Shown: positions 30,848 through 38,448 of the stretch, piece by piece
How positions within the stretch are numbered: position 1 is the first letter of the stretch
Layout: the number at the start of each line of letters is the position of its first letter
From: an uncultured Alphaproteobacteria bacterium
GTDB taxonomy: Bacteria > Pseudomonadota > Alphaproteobacteria > Rhodobacterales > Rhodobacteraceae
Assembly (NCBI GenBank): GCA_902611605.1
Contig: CACMAH010000010.1
Span: forward strand, 1-52,801
Direction of reading: 5' to 3'
Length of the DNA: 52,801 nucleotides
Program-made: the position numbers and the translations under genes
Notes under the pieces: model-generated
Database searches by the model: none
Told to the model about the DNA's origin: nothing
What the model saw: the letters and a program-made list of their open reading frames with translations, nothing else

Positions 30848-31309
30848 ATGTTTAAACAAGAAATAAGATTAGCAATATATGAACCAGATATACCTCAAAA
30901 TCTTGGTGCTATGATAAGATTATGTGCTTGTTTTGGAATTGATATAGATTTAATTGAACCTTGTGGATTTCCTTTTTCCTTAAAGGCTTTAAAGAGAACA
31001 GCTATGGATTATATTGATTTAGCCAAAATTGATTGCCATGAAGATTTTGATTCTTTTTTAAAAAAATACCAACATAATAGAAGACTTATTCTTCTTACCG
31101 TAAAATCACCAGAAACTATTTGGGATTTTAAATTTAAATCAAATGACATATTAATTGTTGGAAGTGAAAGTAAGGGAGTTCCTAATTATGTTAGGGAATC
31201 AGTGCCATTTAATATTAGGATTCCGATATTATCTCATACAAGATGCTTAAATGTCACTACGGCAGCTTCTATTGCAGTGTCTGAGGCTATAAGACAAAAC
31301 AATAAATAG
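30848..31309 (+). CDS. trmL: tRNA (cytidine(34)-2'-O)-methyltransferase
   Basis: TrmL methylates the ribose of the wobble base in tRNA-Leu species. The 153-residue protein is a minimal SPOUT domain: EPDIPQNLGAMIRLCACFG at the start, the knot elements ILIVGSESKGVPNYV and IRIPILSHTRCLNVTTAASI at the end. It is divergent from petABC, a neighbourhood shared with other alphaproteobacteria. Confidence 0.93.
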   Translation: MFKQEIRLAIYEPDIPQNLGAMIRLCACFGIDIDLIEPCGFPFSLKALKRTAMDYIDLAKIDCHEDFDSFLKKYQHNRRLILLTVKSPETIWDFKFKSNDILIVGSESKGVPNYVRESVPFNIRIPILSHTRCLNVTTAASIAVSEAIRQNNK

Positions 31310-31399
31310 ATGTATAAAATTATCTCTTAAGAACTTGCCATTTTGACAACACTTTTATATCTTAACATGTAAGAGATTTCTTTTGAAATTGGGGTTTAT

Positions 31400-32884
31400 A
31401 TGGACAAAATTATAGAAAATAAAAAACTATCATCAATGCTTTCTGATCCATCATTATTAAAGGATAAGGCATATGTTGCAGGTGAATGGGTAAATTCCGC
31501 CAATGGTGATACTTTTGAGGTAAGAAACCCAGCCAACTTGGAAGTTATAAGTAAGGTACCTGATCTAGGATTAGATGAAACTAGGAAGGCAATTGATTTA
31601 GCCTATGATGCTCAAAAATTATGGTCTTTAAAAACAGGTAAAGAAAGATCATCAATTCTAAAAAAGTTTTATGAATTAATGATGGTTAATGCTGATGATC
31701 TAGCAATGATTATTACTGCAGAAATGGGTAAGCCATTAGCTGAGGCCAAAGGTGAAATTGCTTATGGTGCAAGTTTTATTGAATTTTTTGCTGAAGAAGC
31801 CAAAAGAATTTATGGTGAAACAATTCCTGGTTATCAAGCTGATAAGAAAATATTAGTAATCAAACAGCCAATTGGAGTAGTAACTTCGATTACACCTTGG
31901 AATTTTCCTAACGCTATGATTACTAGAAAATTAGGACCTGCTCTTGCAGCAGGTTGTTCTTTTGTTGCCAAACCAGCTGAAGACACACCTTTATCAGCCT
32001 TAGCTATTGCTGTAATTGCAGAAAGAGCTGGAATACCAAAAGGTGTTTTGTCCATTATTACTTCTAATAAGTCACAAATTATTGGCGAAGAATTCTGTAC
32101 TAATTCTAAAGTTCGAAAGCTTACATTTACTGGATCAACAGAAGTTGGAAAAATTCTTCTTAAGCAAGGTTCTTCTCAAGTCTTAAAAATGTCAATGGAA
32201 TTAGGTGGTAATGCTCCTTTCATTGTTTTTGATGATGCCGATTTGGACGCAGCTGTAGAAGGTGCAATTCTTTCTAAATACAGAAATAATGGCCAGACTT
32301 GTGTATGTGCAAATAGATTATACGTCCAGGAGAAGGTTTATGATGAATTTGCACAAAAGTTATCTAATGCAGTAAGTAAATTTGAAGTTGGTGATGGTTT
32401 TAATGAAAATGTAACTTTAGGTCCCTTAATAACTGCGGATGCAGTCTTAAAAGTAGAAAATCATATAAATGATGCTTTATCAAAAGGTGCAAAGTTAATT
32501 ACTGGAGGCAGCCGTCATAAATTGGGTGGGAATTTTTTTGAACCTACACTCCTTACAGAAGTTACAAAGAATATGGTAGTTTCTACTAATGAAACATTTG
32601 GTCCTGTTGCTCCTCTATTTAGATTTAAGGACGAAGATGATGTAATAAATCAAGCTAATGATACTATTTTTGGTCTTGCAGCCTACTTCTATTCAAAAGA
32701 CTTATCTAGAGTATGGAAAGTTTCAGAAGCACTCGAATATGGAATGGTTGGAGTAAATGCTGGAGTAATTTCAACTGAGTTAGCTCCATTTGGTGGTGTT
32801 AAACAATCAGGTTTAGGTAGAGAAGGTTCTAAACACGGAATAGAGGAATTCTTAGAAATGAAATATATTTGTATGTCTGTTTGA
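31400..32884 (+). CDS. gabD: NAD(P)-dependent succinate-semialdehyde dehydrogenase
   Basis: This aldehyde dehydrogenase of 494 residues has the cofactor-binding TPWNFPNAMITRK and FTGSTEVGK, the general-base Glu in MELGGNAPF and the catalytic Cys in NNGQTCVCANR. The latter segment and overall similarity fit the GabD branch, which oxidises succinate semialdehyde to succinate in 4-aminobutyrate and polyamine breakdown. Close relatives oxidise other semialdehydes, so specificity is likely but not proven. A good -35 box (TTGACA, 31343-31348) precedes it. Confidence 0.87.
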   Translation: MDKIIENKKLSSMLSDPSLLKDKAYVAGEWVNSANGDTFEVRNPANLEVISKVPDLGLDETRKAIDLAYDAQKLWSLKTGKERSSILKKFYELMMVNADDLAMIITAEMGKPLAEAKGEIAYGASFIEFFAEEAKRIYGETIPGYQADKKILVIKQPIGVVTSITPWNFPNAMITRKLGPALAAGCSFVAKPAEDTPLSALAIAVIAERAGIPKGVLSIITSNKSQIIGEEFCTNSKVRKLTFTGSTEVGKILLKQGSSQVLKMSMELGGNAPFIVFDDADLDAAVEGAILSKYRNNGQTCVCANRLYVQEKVYDEFAQKLSNAVSKFEVGDGFNENVTLGPLITADAVLKVENHINDALSKGAKLITGGSRHKLGGNFFEPTLLTEVTKNMVVSTNETFGPVAPLFRFKDEDDVINQANDTIFGLAAYFYSKDLSRVWKVSEALEYGMVGVNAGVISTELAPFGGVKQSGLGREGSKHGIEEFLEMKYICMSV

Positions 32885-32891
32885 AAATAAT

Positions 32892-34163
32892 TTAATTTAT
32901 TGGAATGCCGAAAAGTTCATTGTTAGACTGCTTTTTTATTTTCATTTCAATTATCTTTCCTATTTCTGGACCATGAATAAATGATACTTTGCTGTAATCT
33001 TCTGTAAAGCCCTTTGCATTTCTTTCTACTAAAACCTTCTGGATACTTCCAATTTTTTTATTTAGATGTTTTTTTAACCTTTCAGTACTTTTTTTTCTAA
33101 GTATCTCAGCTCTTTTTTCAATTTCTTCTTTTGGGATTTGTGGCATCTTACTTGCTGGAGTTCCTATGCGTGATGAATAAGGAAAAACGTGTATCCAATC
33201 AATATTACACTCATCAATTATTGAAATTGTGTTTTTGAACATTTCTGCAGTCTCAGTTGGAAAACCAGCTATTATGTCAGCACTAAATGTAATTTCAGGC
33301 CTAATTTTTTTTAGTGTTGAGCAGAATTTAATTGAGTCTTCTCTAAGGTGTCTTCTCTTCATTCTTTTTAAAATCATATTATCACCCGATTGAAGGGAAA
33401 GATGTAAATGGGGCATTAATCTACTATCGTGGCATAACAAATCCATTAATTTGGGATCAATTTCGATACTATCGATTGAAGAAATTCTCAATCTTTGAAG
33501 TGAAGGAATAGACTCCAAAATAAATTCAATCAGGTCACCCAATCTTTCTTTATTTTTAAAATCTAATCCCCAAGATGTTATATCTACACCAGTCAAAACT
33601 ATTTCCTTTACTCCACTAAGTACAAGTGATTTGATTTGATTTTTTATTTCTACTTTTGAAATAGATCTAGAATTTCCTCGAGCATACGGAATAATACAAA
33701 AAGTACACCTATGATCACAACCATTTTGTATACCAATAAAAGCACGAGTATTTGATTTTGATGGGGATAATTTATTAAATGGAAGAGTATTTTCTTCCAT
33801 AATATTTGATACTAGTTTGGAATTATATTTATTCTTTTTATTTTCCAATAGAGAATTAATTTTTGACCAGTTTTTACTAATTAACTTTTCTTGATTTCCT
33901 AAAACTAAATCTACTTCATTCATCTGTTCAAATGTTTCTTGTTTTAATTGGGATGCACAGCCAGTAACTATAAGAAAAGAATTCTTATTTTTATTTTTTA
34001 TTTTTTTTATTTCACGCTGTGATTTTTTTTCTGCTTCCTTTGTTACAGCACAAGTATTGAGAACAGAAACATTTTTCATTTTGTTCTTGGTTATAAAATT
34101 TTTAATAACTTCAGTTTCAAAAATATTTAATCGACATCCAAATGTTTTTATAATGTTATTCAT
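32892..34163 (-). CDS. mtaB: tRNA (N6-threonylcarbamoyladenosine(37)-C2)-methylthiotransferase MtaB
   Basis: MtaB is a radical-SAM enzyme that thiomethylates t6A37 in tRNA, acting after the TsaE pathway seen at the left end. The 423-residue protein has the N-terminal UPF0004 domain (TFGCRLNIFET, LNTCAVTKEAE, TGCASQ supplying cluster cysteines), the radical-SAM motif CDHRCTFCIIPYARG, and a TRAM-like end. The FGCRLN form places it in MtaB rather than MiaB or RimO. It is three bases downstream of dapF. Confidence 0.92.
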   Translation of the reverse strand: MNNIIKTFGCRLNIFETEVIKNFITKNKMKNVSVLNTCAVTKEAEKKSQREIKKIKNKNKNSFLIVTGCASQLKQETFEQMNEVDLVLGNQEKLISKNWSKINSLLENKKNKYNSKLVSNIMEENTLPFNKLSPSKSNTRAFIGIQNGCDHRCTFCIIPYARGNSRSISKVEIKNQIKSLVLSGVKEIVLTGVDITSWGLDFKNKERLGDLIEFILESIPSLQRLRISSIDSIEIDPKLMDLLCHDSRLMPHLHLSLQSGDNMILKRMKRRHLREDSIKFCSTLKKIRPEITFSADIIAGFPTETAEMFKNTISIIDECNIDWIHVFPYSSRIGTPASKMPQIPKEEIEKRAEILRKKSTERLKKHLNKKIGSIQKVLVERNAKGFTEDYSKVSFIHGPEIGKIIEMKIKKQSNNELFGIPIN

Positions 34164-34166
34164 TAT

Positions 34167-35012
34167 TTATTCCGATTTATCAAAAAGAAAAGAAGATATT
34201 TTACCAGAAAAAACATATTCAATATTACCTGATATCCAAACTCCATCCTCTTGGCATTTTACATTTACTAACCCACCGTCCAAAATTATTTGTACTTCAT
34301 CTTTTGTCAAATTTAATCTTTTTGCAGAAAATGCAACTGCGCAAGCTGATGATCCAGAGGCCATTGTTATCCCACTTCCCCTCTCCCAAACTTTCACTTT
34401 AATTGTGCTATCATCAATAACTTCCGCAATTTGAACATTTGTCTTTTGAGGGAAAAGAGAGTTTATTTCTGTTTCTTTACCAATTTCAGAGATTGAAAAT
34501 TTATTCAAATCCTCTACAAAGAAAGTACAATGCGGGTTTCCAAAAGATGTAGCAATTGGATTACCTTCTATTGGTAATTTACTTGTATCACATTTAACTG
34601 ATAAAGGGATCTCTCTCCATTTTATTCTAGGAATACCCAAATTGGTAGAAATTTGGCCATTTTTTAATTTTTTGCATTTGATTATTTCTGCACTTGTCGA
34701 AATACTGATTGTATCTAATCCTGTCTCAAGCATTATTATATCTGCAACGCAACGAGTTGCATTTCCACAAGTCGAAGATATAGAACCATCCGAATTCCAA
34801 AACTTTAAATTGGTTTGGACATCATCTTTATCTGATTTATACATTAAAACAAATTGATCAAAACCGATACCTAGGTTTCTATCTCCTAATAATTTTATTT
34901 GATTATTCGAAAACTCATAATCATTTTCTCTACAATCTATTATCACAAAATCATTTCCCAAACCATGCATTTTAATGAAGGGTATTTTAAATTTATGGTT
35001 AATTTTTTCCAT
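34167..35012 (-). CDS. dapF: Diaminopimelate epimerase
   Basis: DapF interconverts LL- and meso-diaminopimelate for lysine and peptidoglycan. The 281-residue protein starts KMHGLGNDFVIID and has the two catalytic cysteines in GNATRCVAD and in the ASGSSACAVAF loop. The usual second-Cys motif GSGTCA/GSGACA is recognisable. dapF-mtaB adjacency is common in alphaproteobacteria; the ftsY often found after them is missing. Confidence 0.95.
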   Translation of the reverse strand: MEKINHKFKIPFIKMHGLGNDFVIIDCRENDYEFSNNQIKLLGDRNLGIGFDQFVLMYKSDKDDVQTNLKFWNSDGSISSTCGNATRCVADIIMLETGLDTISISTSAEIIKCKKLKNGQISTNLGIPRIKWREIPLSVKCDTSKLPIEGNPIATSFGNPHCTFFVEDLNKFSISEIGKETEINSLFPQKTNVQIAEVIDDSTIKVKVWERGSGITMASGSSACAVAFSAKRLNLTKDEVQIILDGGLVNVKCQEDGVWISGNIEYVFSGKISSFLFDKSE

Positions 35013-35090
35013 GCAGATTTATAACGCAGTGTTATTTTTTCTTCTAGTATAAAATATTTAACCAATTTCACATAAAAATTTAAATTAAAC

Positions 35091-35116
35091 TTGACCATCT
35101 TTAATTGAAATAATAC
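35091..35116 (+). promoter_or_regulatory. Possible promoter for tRNA-Lys
   Basis: TTGACC (35091-35096) precedes TAATAC (35111-35116) by only 14 bases; a weaker TACACA at 35114-35119 would give the preferred 17-base spacer. The tRNA begins about 10-12 bases beyond. The -35 is convincing, the -10 uncertain. Confidence 0.32.
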
Positions 35117-35128
35117 ACAAAAACTTGT

Positions 35129-35204
35129 GGGCCCGTAGCTCAGTTGGTAGAGCAACTGACTTTTAATCAGTGGGTCACAGGTTCGAATCCTGTCGGGCTC
35201 ACCA
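35129..35204 (+). tRNA. tRNA-Lys (anticodon UUU)
   Basis: A full cloverleaf can be drawn over 76 bases. The acceptor arm is GGGCCCG/CGGGCTC with one G-T pair, the D-arm starts TAGCTCAGTTGGTAGAGCA, the anticodon stem ACTGA/TCAGT encloses the loop CTTTTAA (anticodon TTT), and the T-arm contains GGTTCGAATCC. The discriminator A and a genomically encoded CCA close the gene. The next coding gene starts 32 bases downstream. Confidence 0.98.
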
Positions 35205-35235
35205 CTTTTTTATAGAATCAAAAAAGAGTATAATA

Positions 35236-35844
35236 ATGCAATTGGGTTTTTCTATACCTATACATTTAACTGAATCCAATTTAGAAAATTCATTTCTTGA
35301 AGATCTAAAAAAAGATATTTATTTACTCAGAAAGAATGATAGTGGTGCCAATATTTCCAATAATCAAGGTTGGCATTCAACTCCAGATCTTTTTTTAAAA
35401 AAAGAAGAGACATTTAAAAAAGTCTGTTCCACTTGTGCTTCATCAATTGCATCCATTATGAAAAGTTACGATGGTGAATTTAATCCAGAGACACTTGATG
35501 CTAGGTTTTCAGGTTGGATAAATGTCAATCATAAGGGGGGATCAAATATTTTGCATTCTCATCCTAATTCTCATTGGTCGGGAGTTTTATATGTTCAACA
35601 GCCAACTGAGGTTGAAGGTTTTTCGGGAATGATTGAATTTGTTAACCCAAATCAGGAGGGTAGAGAACTAGCTAAGCTATTACCTAAGTCTGGTTTTGAT
35701 AATATGATTAGAATAAGGCCAAAAACAGGTCAAATAGTTATATTTCCATCTTATGTTTTGCATAGTGTTTATCCAAACAGTTCGAACCAAGATCGAATAA
35801 CTATAGCATTTAATTCCCTATTGTTAAAAAAGAAGAAGTCTTAA
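35236..35844 (+). CDS. Putative 2OG-Fe(II) oxygenase (TIGR02466-like)
   Basis: From the ATG at 35236 the product has 202 residues. An upstream in-frame start lies inside the tRNA and is excluded. The cupin-like core shows WINVNHKGGSNILHSHPNSHWSGVLYVQ, with a likely iron-ligand His pair, then IEFVNP and RPKTGQIVIFPSYVLHSVYP with the distal His and the Arg expected to hold 2-oxoglutarate in RITIAFN. This layout matches the TIGR02466 family of putative oxygenases, common in marine bacteria and phages. The substrate is unknown. Confidence 0.78.
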   Translation: MQLGFSIPIHLTESNLENSFLEDLKKDIYLLRKNDSGANISNNQGWHSTPDLFLKKEETFKKVCSTCASSIASIMKSYDGEFNPETLDARFSGWINVNHKGGSNILHSHPNSHWSGVLYVQQPTEVEGFSGMIEFVNPNQEGRELAKLLPKSGFDNMIRIRPKTGQIVIFPSYVLHSVYPNSSNQDRITIAFNSLLLKKKKS

Positions 35845-35848
35845 AGAT

Positions 35849-36769
35849 TTATTTGCTATGAATTACATCAAGGCACATTTCTGGTAGATCATCCATGGTA
35901 TAATCTCTAGCCCCTTTTTTCTTTTTTGTGGGAGGTTTCTTTTTTGTGGGATCTGCTGGCTCCAAAGCTTTTGTAACCCACCAATATAAAGTTTCATCAC
36001 ATCCAGTTAAGCTTTTTGAAATTTCAGAAACAGTTGGTCTTTGTGTAATACATTCTGTAGAATCTTGTGGACATTTTAGTCTTACATGAAAATGAGAATG
36101 ATGACCCCATATGGGTCTTATTTTTTGAAGCCATTTTTTTGACCCCTGAATATTTTCACACATCCAAATTTTTGCAGGTGCGTTTATAAATATTCTGTCA
36201 ACACGATTATCTAATGCGGCTTCTCTTAATATTTTCGCATGTACCAAAGTCCAATTCTTATTTACTTCTTTTAAGTTTTTTTTCCTTACAGATAGTGCTT
36301 TCATATTATCTCGTTCTTTTTTTGTAAGTGTAAGGCTTTTGGGTGGAGTAAGCCAAATATCAACATCTAAGCCAGTTTGGTGGGATTGATGTCCATATGG
36401 CATTGGACCACCCCTAGGTGCTGCTATATCACCTATATAAAGACCTTTCCATCCAACCTTTTTTGCTGACTCACTTAAATTTATTATATAGCTTATTACA
36501 TCTGGGTGTCCCCAATTTCTATTTCTACTAGGTCTCATCACTTGCCAAGTAGGTCCAGTATCTTTTAATTTTACTCCCCCACTAAGGCATCCTTTTGCAT
36601 AAAACCCTATTGGTTTACTTTCACCAAAGGTGGGAAGATTAAATTTTTCAAAAATTTTATTAGCTTGTAAGTTTTGATTTGGGTCATGCCCAAAGCTAGG
36701 ATTTATTTTAAATAGAAAAATAAATATTATTGATATTAATTTAGTATAAAACACAAGATTTATTACCAT
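35849..36769 (-). CDS. mepA: Penicillin-insensitive murein endopeptidase MepA
   Basis: MepA is a LAS-type zinc peptidase that cuts D-Ala-mDAP cross-links in the periplasm. The 306-residue protein has an N-terminal signal sequence (hydrophobic stretch to about residue 26), the metal ligands in GHQSHQTGLDVDIW, and the distal His in WGHHSHFHVRLKCP. A lysine/proline-rich patch (KKKPPTKKKK) precedes the short C-terminal end. Its start overlaps the preceding small gene by 29 bases, so the two are probably translated together. Confidence 0.92.
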   Translation of the reverse strand: MVINLVFYTKLISIIFIFLFKINPSFGHDPNQNLQANKIFEKFNLPTFGESKPIGFYAKGCLSGGVKLKDTGPTWQVMRPSRNRNWGHPDVISYIINLSESAKKVGWKGLYIGDIAAPRGGPMPYGHQSHQTGLDVDIWLTPPKSLTLTKKERDNMKALSVRKKNLKEVNKNWTLVHAKILREAALDNRVDRIFINAPAKIWMCENIQGSKKWLQKIRPIWGHHSHFHVRLKCPQDSTECITQRPTVSEISKSLTGCDETLYWWVTKALEPADPTKKKPPTKKKKGARDYTMDDLPEMCLDVIHSK

Positions 36770-37013
36770 TTTTTTCTATAGTACACCAAAAAAAATCGTT
36801 ATCGTATTCTATAACAAGATGTTTATGGTCCTCTTCATTTATGGTCTCTTGAACTAAACCTGATTTAATGATTCGATCCGCTTCTTTTCCCTCGTAGAAA
36901 TCTTCACCAGACAAAGCACTAAAAGTTGGTATAATGAAAAAAATTTTTATCAGTATAAAAATTTTTATTATAATAAAAATCCTATTAGCAATATTTAATA
37001 TAAATCTTTTCAT
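36741..37013 (-). CDS. Small exported protein of unknown function
   Basis: The 90-residue product starts with a basic residue pair and a long Ile/Phe-rich hydrophobic stretch (to about residue 33), a signal peptide or membrane anchor. The mature part is acidic and has two cysteines (FWCTIEKNGNKSCVLY) that could form a disulfide. It overlaps the HugZ-like gene by four bases (ATG within the stop) and mepA by 29, so it looks like a real member of this leftward operon. I know no family for it. Confidence 0.6.
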   Translation of the reverse strand: MKRFILNIANRIFIIIKIFILIKIFFIIPTFSALSGEDFYEGKEADRIIKSGLVQETINEEDHKHLVIEYDNDFFWCTIEKNGNKSCVLY

Positions 37014-37489
37014 GTGTTTCCTTGATAAGCTTTTCCAAAACCTTCAACAAAAATTTTCTTTTTCTCTTTAAAAGCATAGAAATTAAAATCAGCAAACATA
37101 CCCCACATTTTTGAACCGGGTTCAACTTTATTATAATTTTGTAGTAGCATTTGAAAGTTTGGATCATCCTTTTTTAATTCTACCTTTTTAAATTTGCCTT
37201 GGAGTGTAAGTCTAGGATTATTTGATTTTATCTTATGAGTTTCTTCTTGGGCAAAATACAGTGAGGCATTTGGGTTTGCATTCAAGTTTTTTGTATGCTC
37301 ACTTAAATCACTAATCAGAAGGTATATGGTATCATTATAATTCATTGGAATTACTTTTGTAACCATAGGTATACCTGTGTCATCTATCGTGCCTAGGGCT
37401 GCCTGTTGATAATTACCACCTATAATTTTTTTAATTTTAAGTGCAACATCTTCAGTTATTTCATGAGTAAGCGGCTTTTTTTCTTTCAT
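37010..37489 (-). CDS. Pyridoxamine-5'-phosphate-oxidase-like FMN-binding (HugZ-like) protein
   Basis: The 159-residue protein is a split-barrel flavin-fold protein. LGTIDDTGIPMVTKVIPMN and LISDLSEHTKNLNANPNASLYF match the FMN-binding region, and the end DFNFYAFKEKKKIFVEGFGKAYQ resembles the HugZ branch, some members of which degrade or bind haem. It lacks the extra C-terminal haem domain of full HugZ. Function as haem protein or oxidoreductase is inference. Confidence 0.78.
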   Translation of the reverse strand: MKEKKPLTHEITEDVALKIKKIIGGNYQQAALGTIDDTGIPMVTKVIPMNYNDTIYLLISDLSEHTKNLNANPNASLYFAQEETHKIKSNNPRLTLQGKFKKVELKKDDPNFQMLLQNYNKVEPGSKMWGMFADFNFYAFKEKKKIFVEGFGKAYQGNT

Positions 37490-37534
37490 TTTTATATAAT
37501 AAAAAAAAATTAGAGTTAAACAACTTTAAATTTT

Positions 37535-38230
37535 TCAATTTGCAAATAAATCGTTATGTGGTGATTTTTCTAATTTTTTACCTAATTTTTTTTCTTCTTC
37601 GTCTGAGTAACTAAAAAATCTTCCAAGTAAAGACTTCCTTTTTTTTAGTCCAATTAACCTTATTTCAAAGACAGCAGACTGTTGAATATTCTCTAAGTGT
37701 GCTTTGGCTGGTACTGCAACATGAGGCTCAATATACTCTCTCTTTAAAGCTGCTTTAATTCTTTGAATTGCATCACTTTTAATTCTAGCAATCCTTGATA
37801 TTGCGGATCTTTCAATTCGTTTAGTCTCACCTGCAAATTCATTAAGTTGATTTTGGGTTGGCTCAGGTATTTTTATTAAAATGTGGGTTGAATCTTTAAC
37901 CCTATTAACTTGTTTAAAACCATTTTGTTTAATAATAAATATTATATCTTCAATTAAATTTTCACGAAAAACATTTATTCTAAAGCTATCTGTTGATTTA
38001 TCATTTTGATCAATGTTTTCATCATCATCTTCATTTATTATTTCAGAAAAATCAGATAACCTACGATTTTTTCCTTCTACTATTAATCTGACACCATAAA
38101 GAATATTTTTAAATGCATCTTTAGAACCAACAACATTGAGATCCTCAACTAAAAAACCTAATATATCTTCTGTTCTTGCCATAGCCGCTAAAGAATAGGA
38201 ATCTAGAGGAGTGTCTATATCTAATTTCAT
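37535..38230 (-). CDS. Ribosome-recycling-factor-like protein (divergent RRF paralogue)
   Basis: The 231-residue protein resembles RRF from about residue 82 to 200. RINVFRENL corresponds to KINVFDRSM of E. coli RRF. IKIPEPTQNQLNEF corresponds to the PLPPLTEERRKDL hinge. AISRIARIKSDAIQRIKAAL corresponds to the VRNVRRDAND helix, and LENIQQSAVFEI to the last helix. The first 80 residues do not match: the IRTGRA motif is absent and an acidic segment (NEDDDENIDQND) is present. A lysine-rich tail extends past the RRF end. The true frr gene should be elsewhere. It heads a leftward group with the HugZ-like gene (45-base gap). The match is by eye. Confidence 0.62.
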   Translation of the reverse strand: MKLDIDTPLDSYSLAAMARTEDILGFLVEDLNVVGSKDAFKNILYGVRLIVEGKNRRLSDFSEIINEDDDENIDQNDKSTDSFRINVFRENLIEDIIFIIKQNGFKQVNRVKDSTHILIKIPEPTQNQLNEFAGETKRIERSAISRIARIKSDAIQRIKAALKREYIEPHVAVPAKAHLENIQQSAVFEIRLIGLKKRKSLLGRFFSYSDEEEKKLGKKLEKSPHNDLFAN

Positions 38231-38448
38231 AATTAACCACTAATTATCATTGGTTTTTTTGAAAAATTGTATTGAACAGAATTTTTATGGAATTAGAATA
38301 CATAAAACTAAAAAAAAAAATTAAAACAACAAAAATTTGCTATTCTGCCAAAAAAAAAAGCAAACTTTATATAGTTAGTAAACAAAATTGAAAATTAATT
38401 AAATATATTTTAAATTATTCAGCTGTCTTCTGTCGGAGAAAATTCTTA

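Noticed and set aside
35170-35235. N-terminal extension of the 2OG-oxygenase-like gene into tRNA-Lys
   Set aside because: The extension is the tRNA T-arm and trailer translated; the ATG at 35236 gives the natural protein start.
38331-38362. TTTGCT / AGCAAA repeat in the spacer before the ThDP gene
   Set aside because: Six-base arms with a long loop in a poly-A-rich spacer give too weak a structure.
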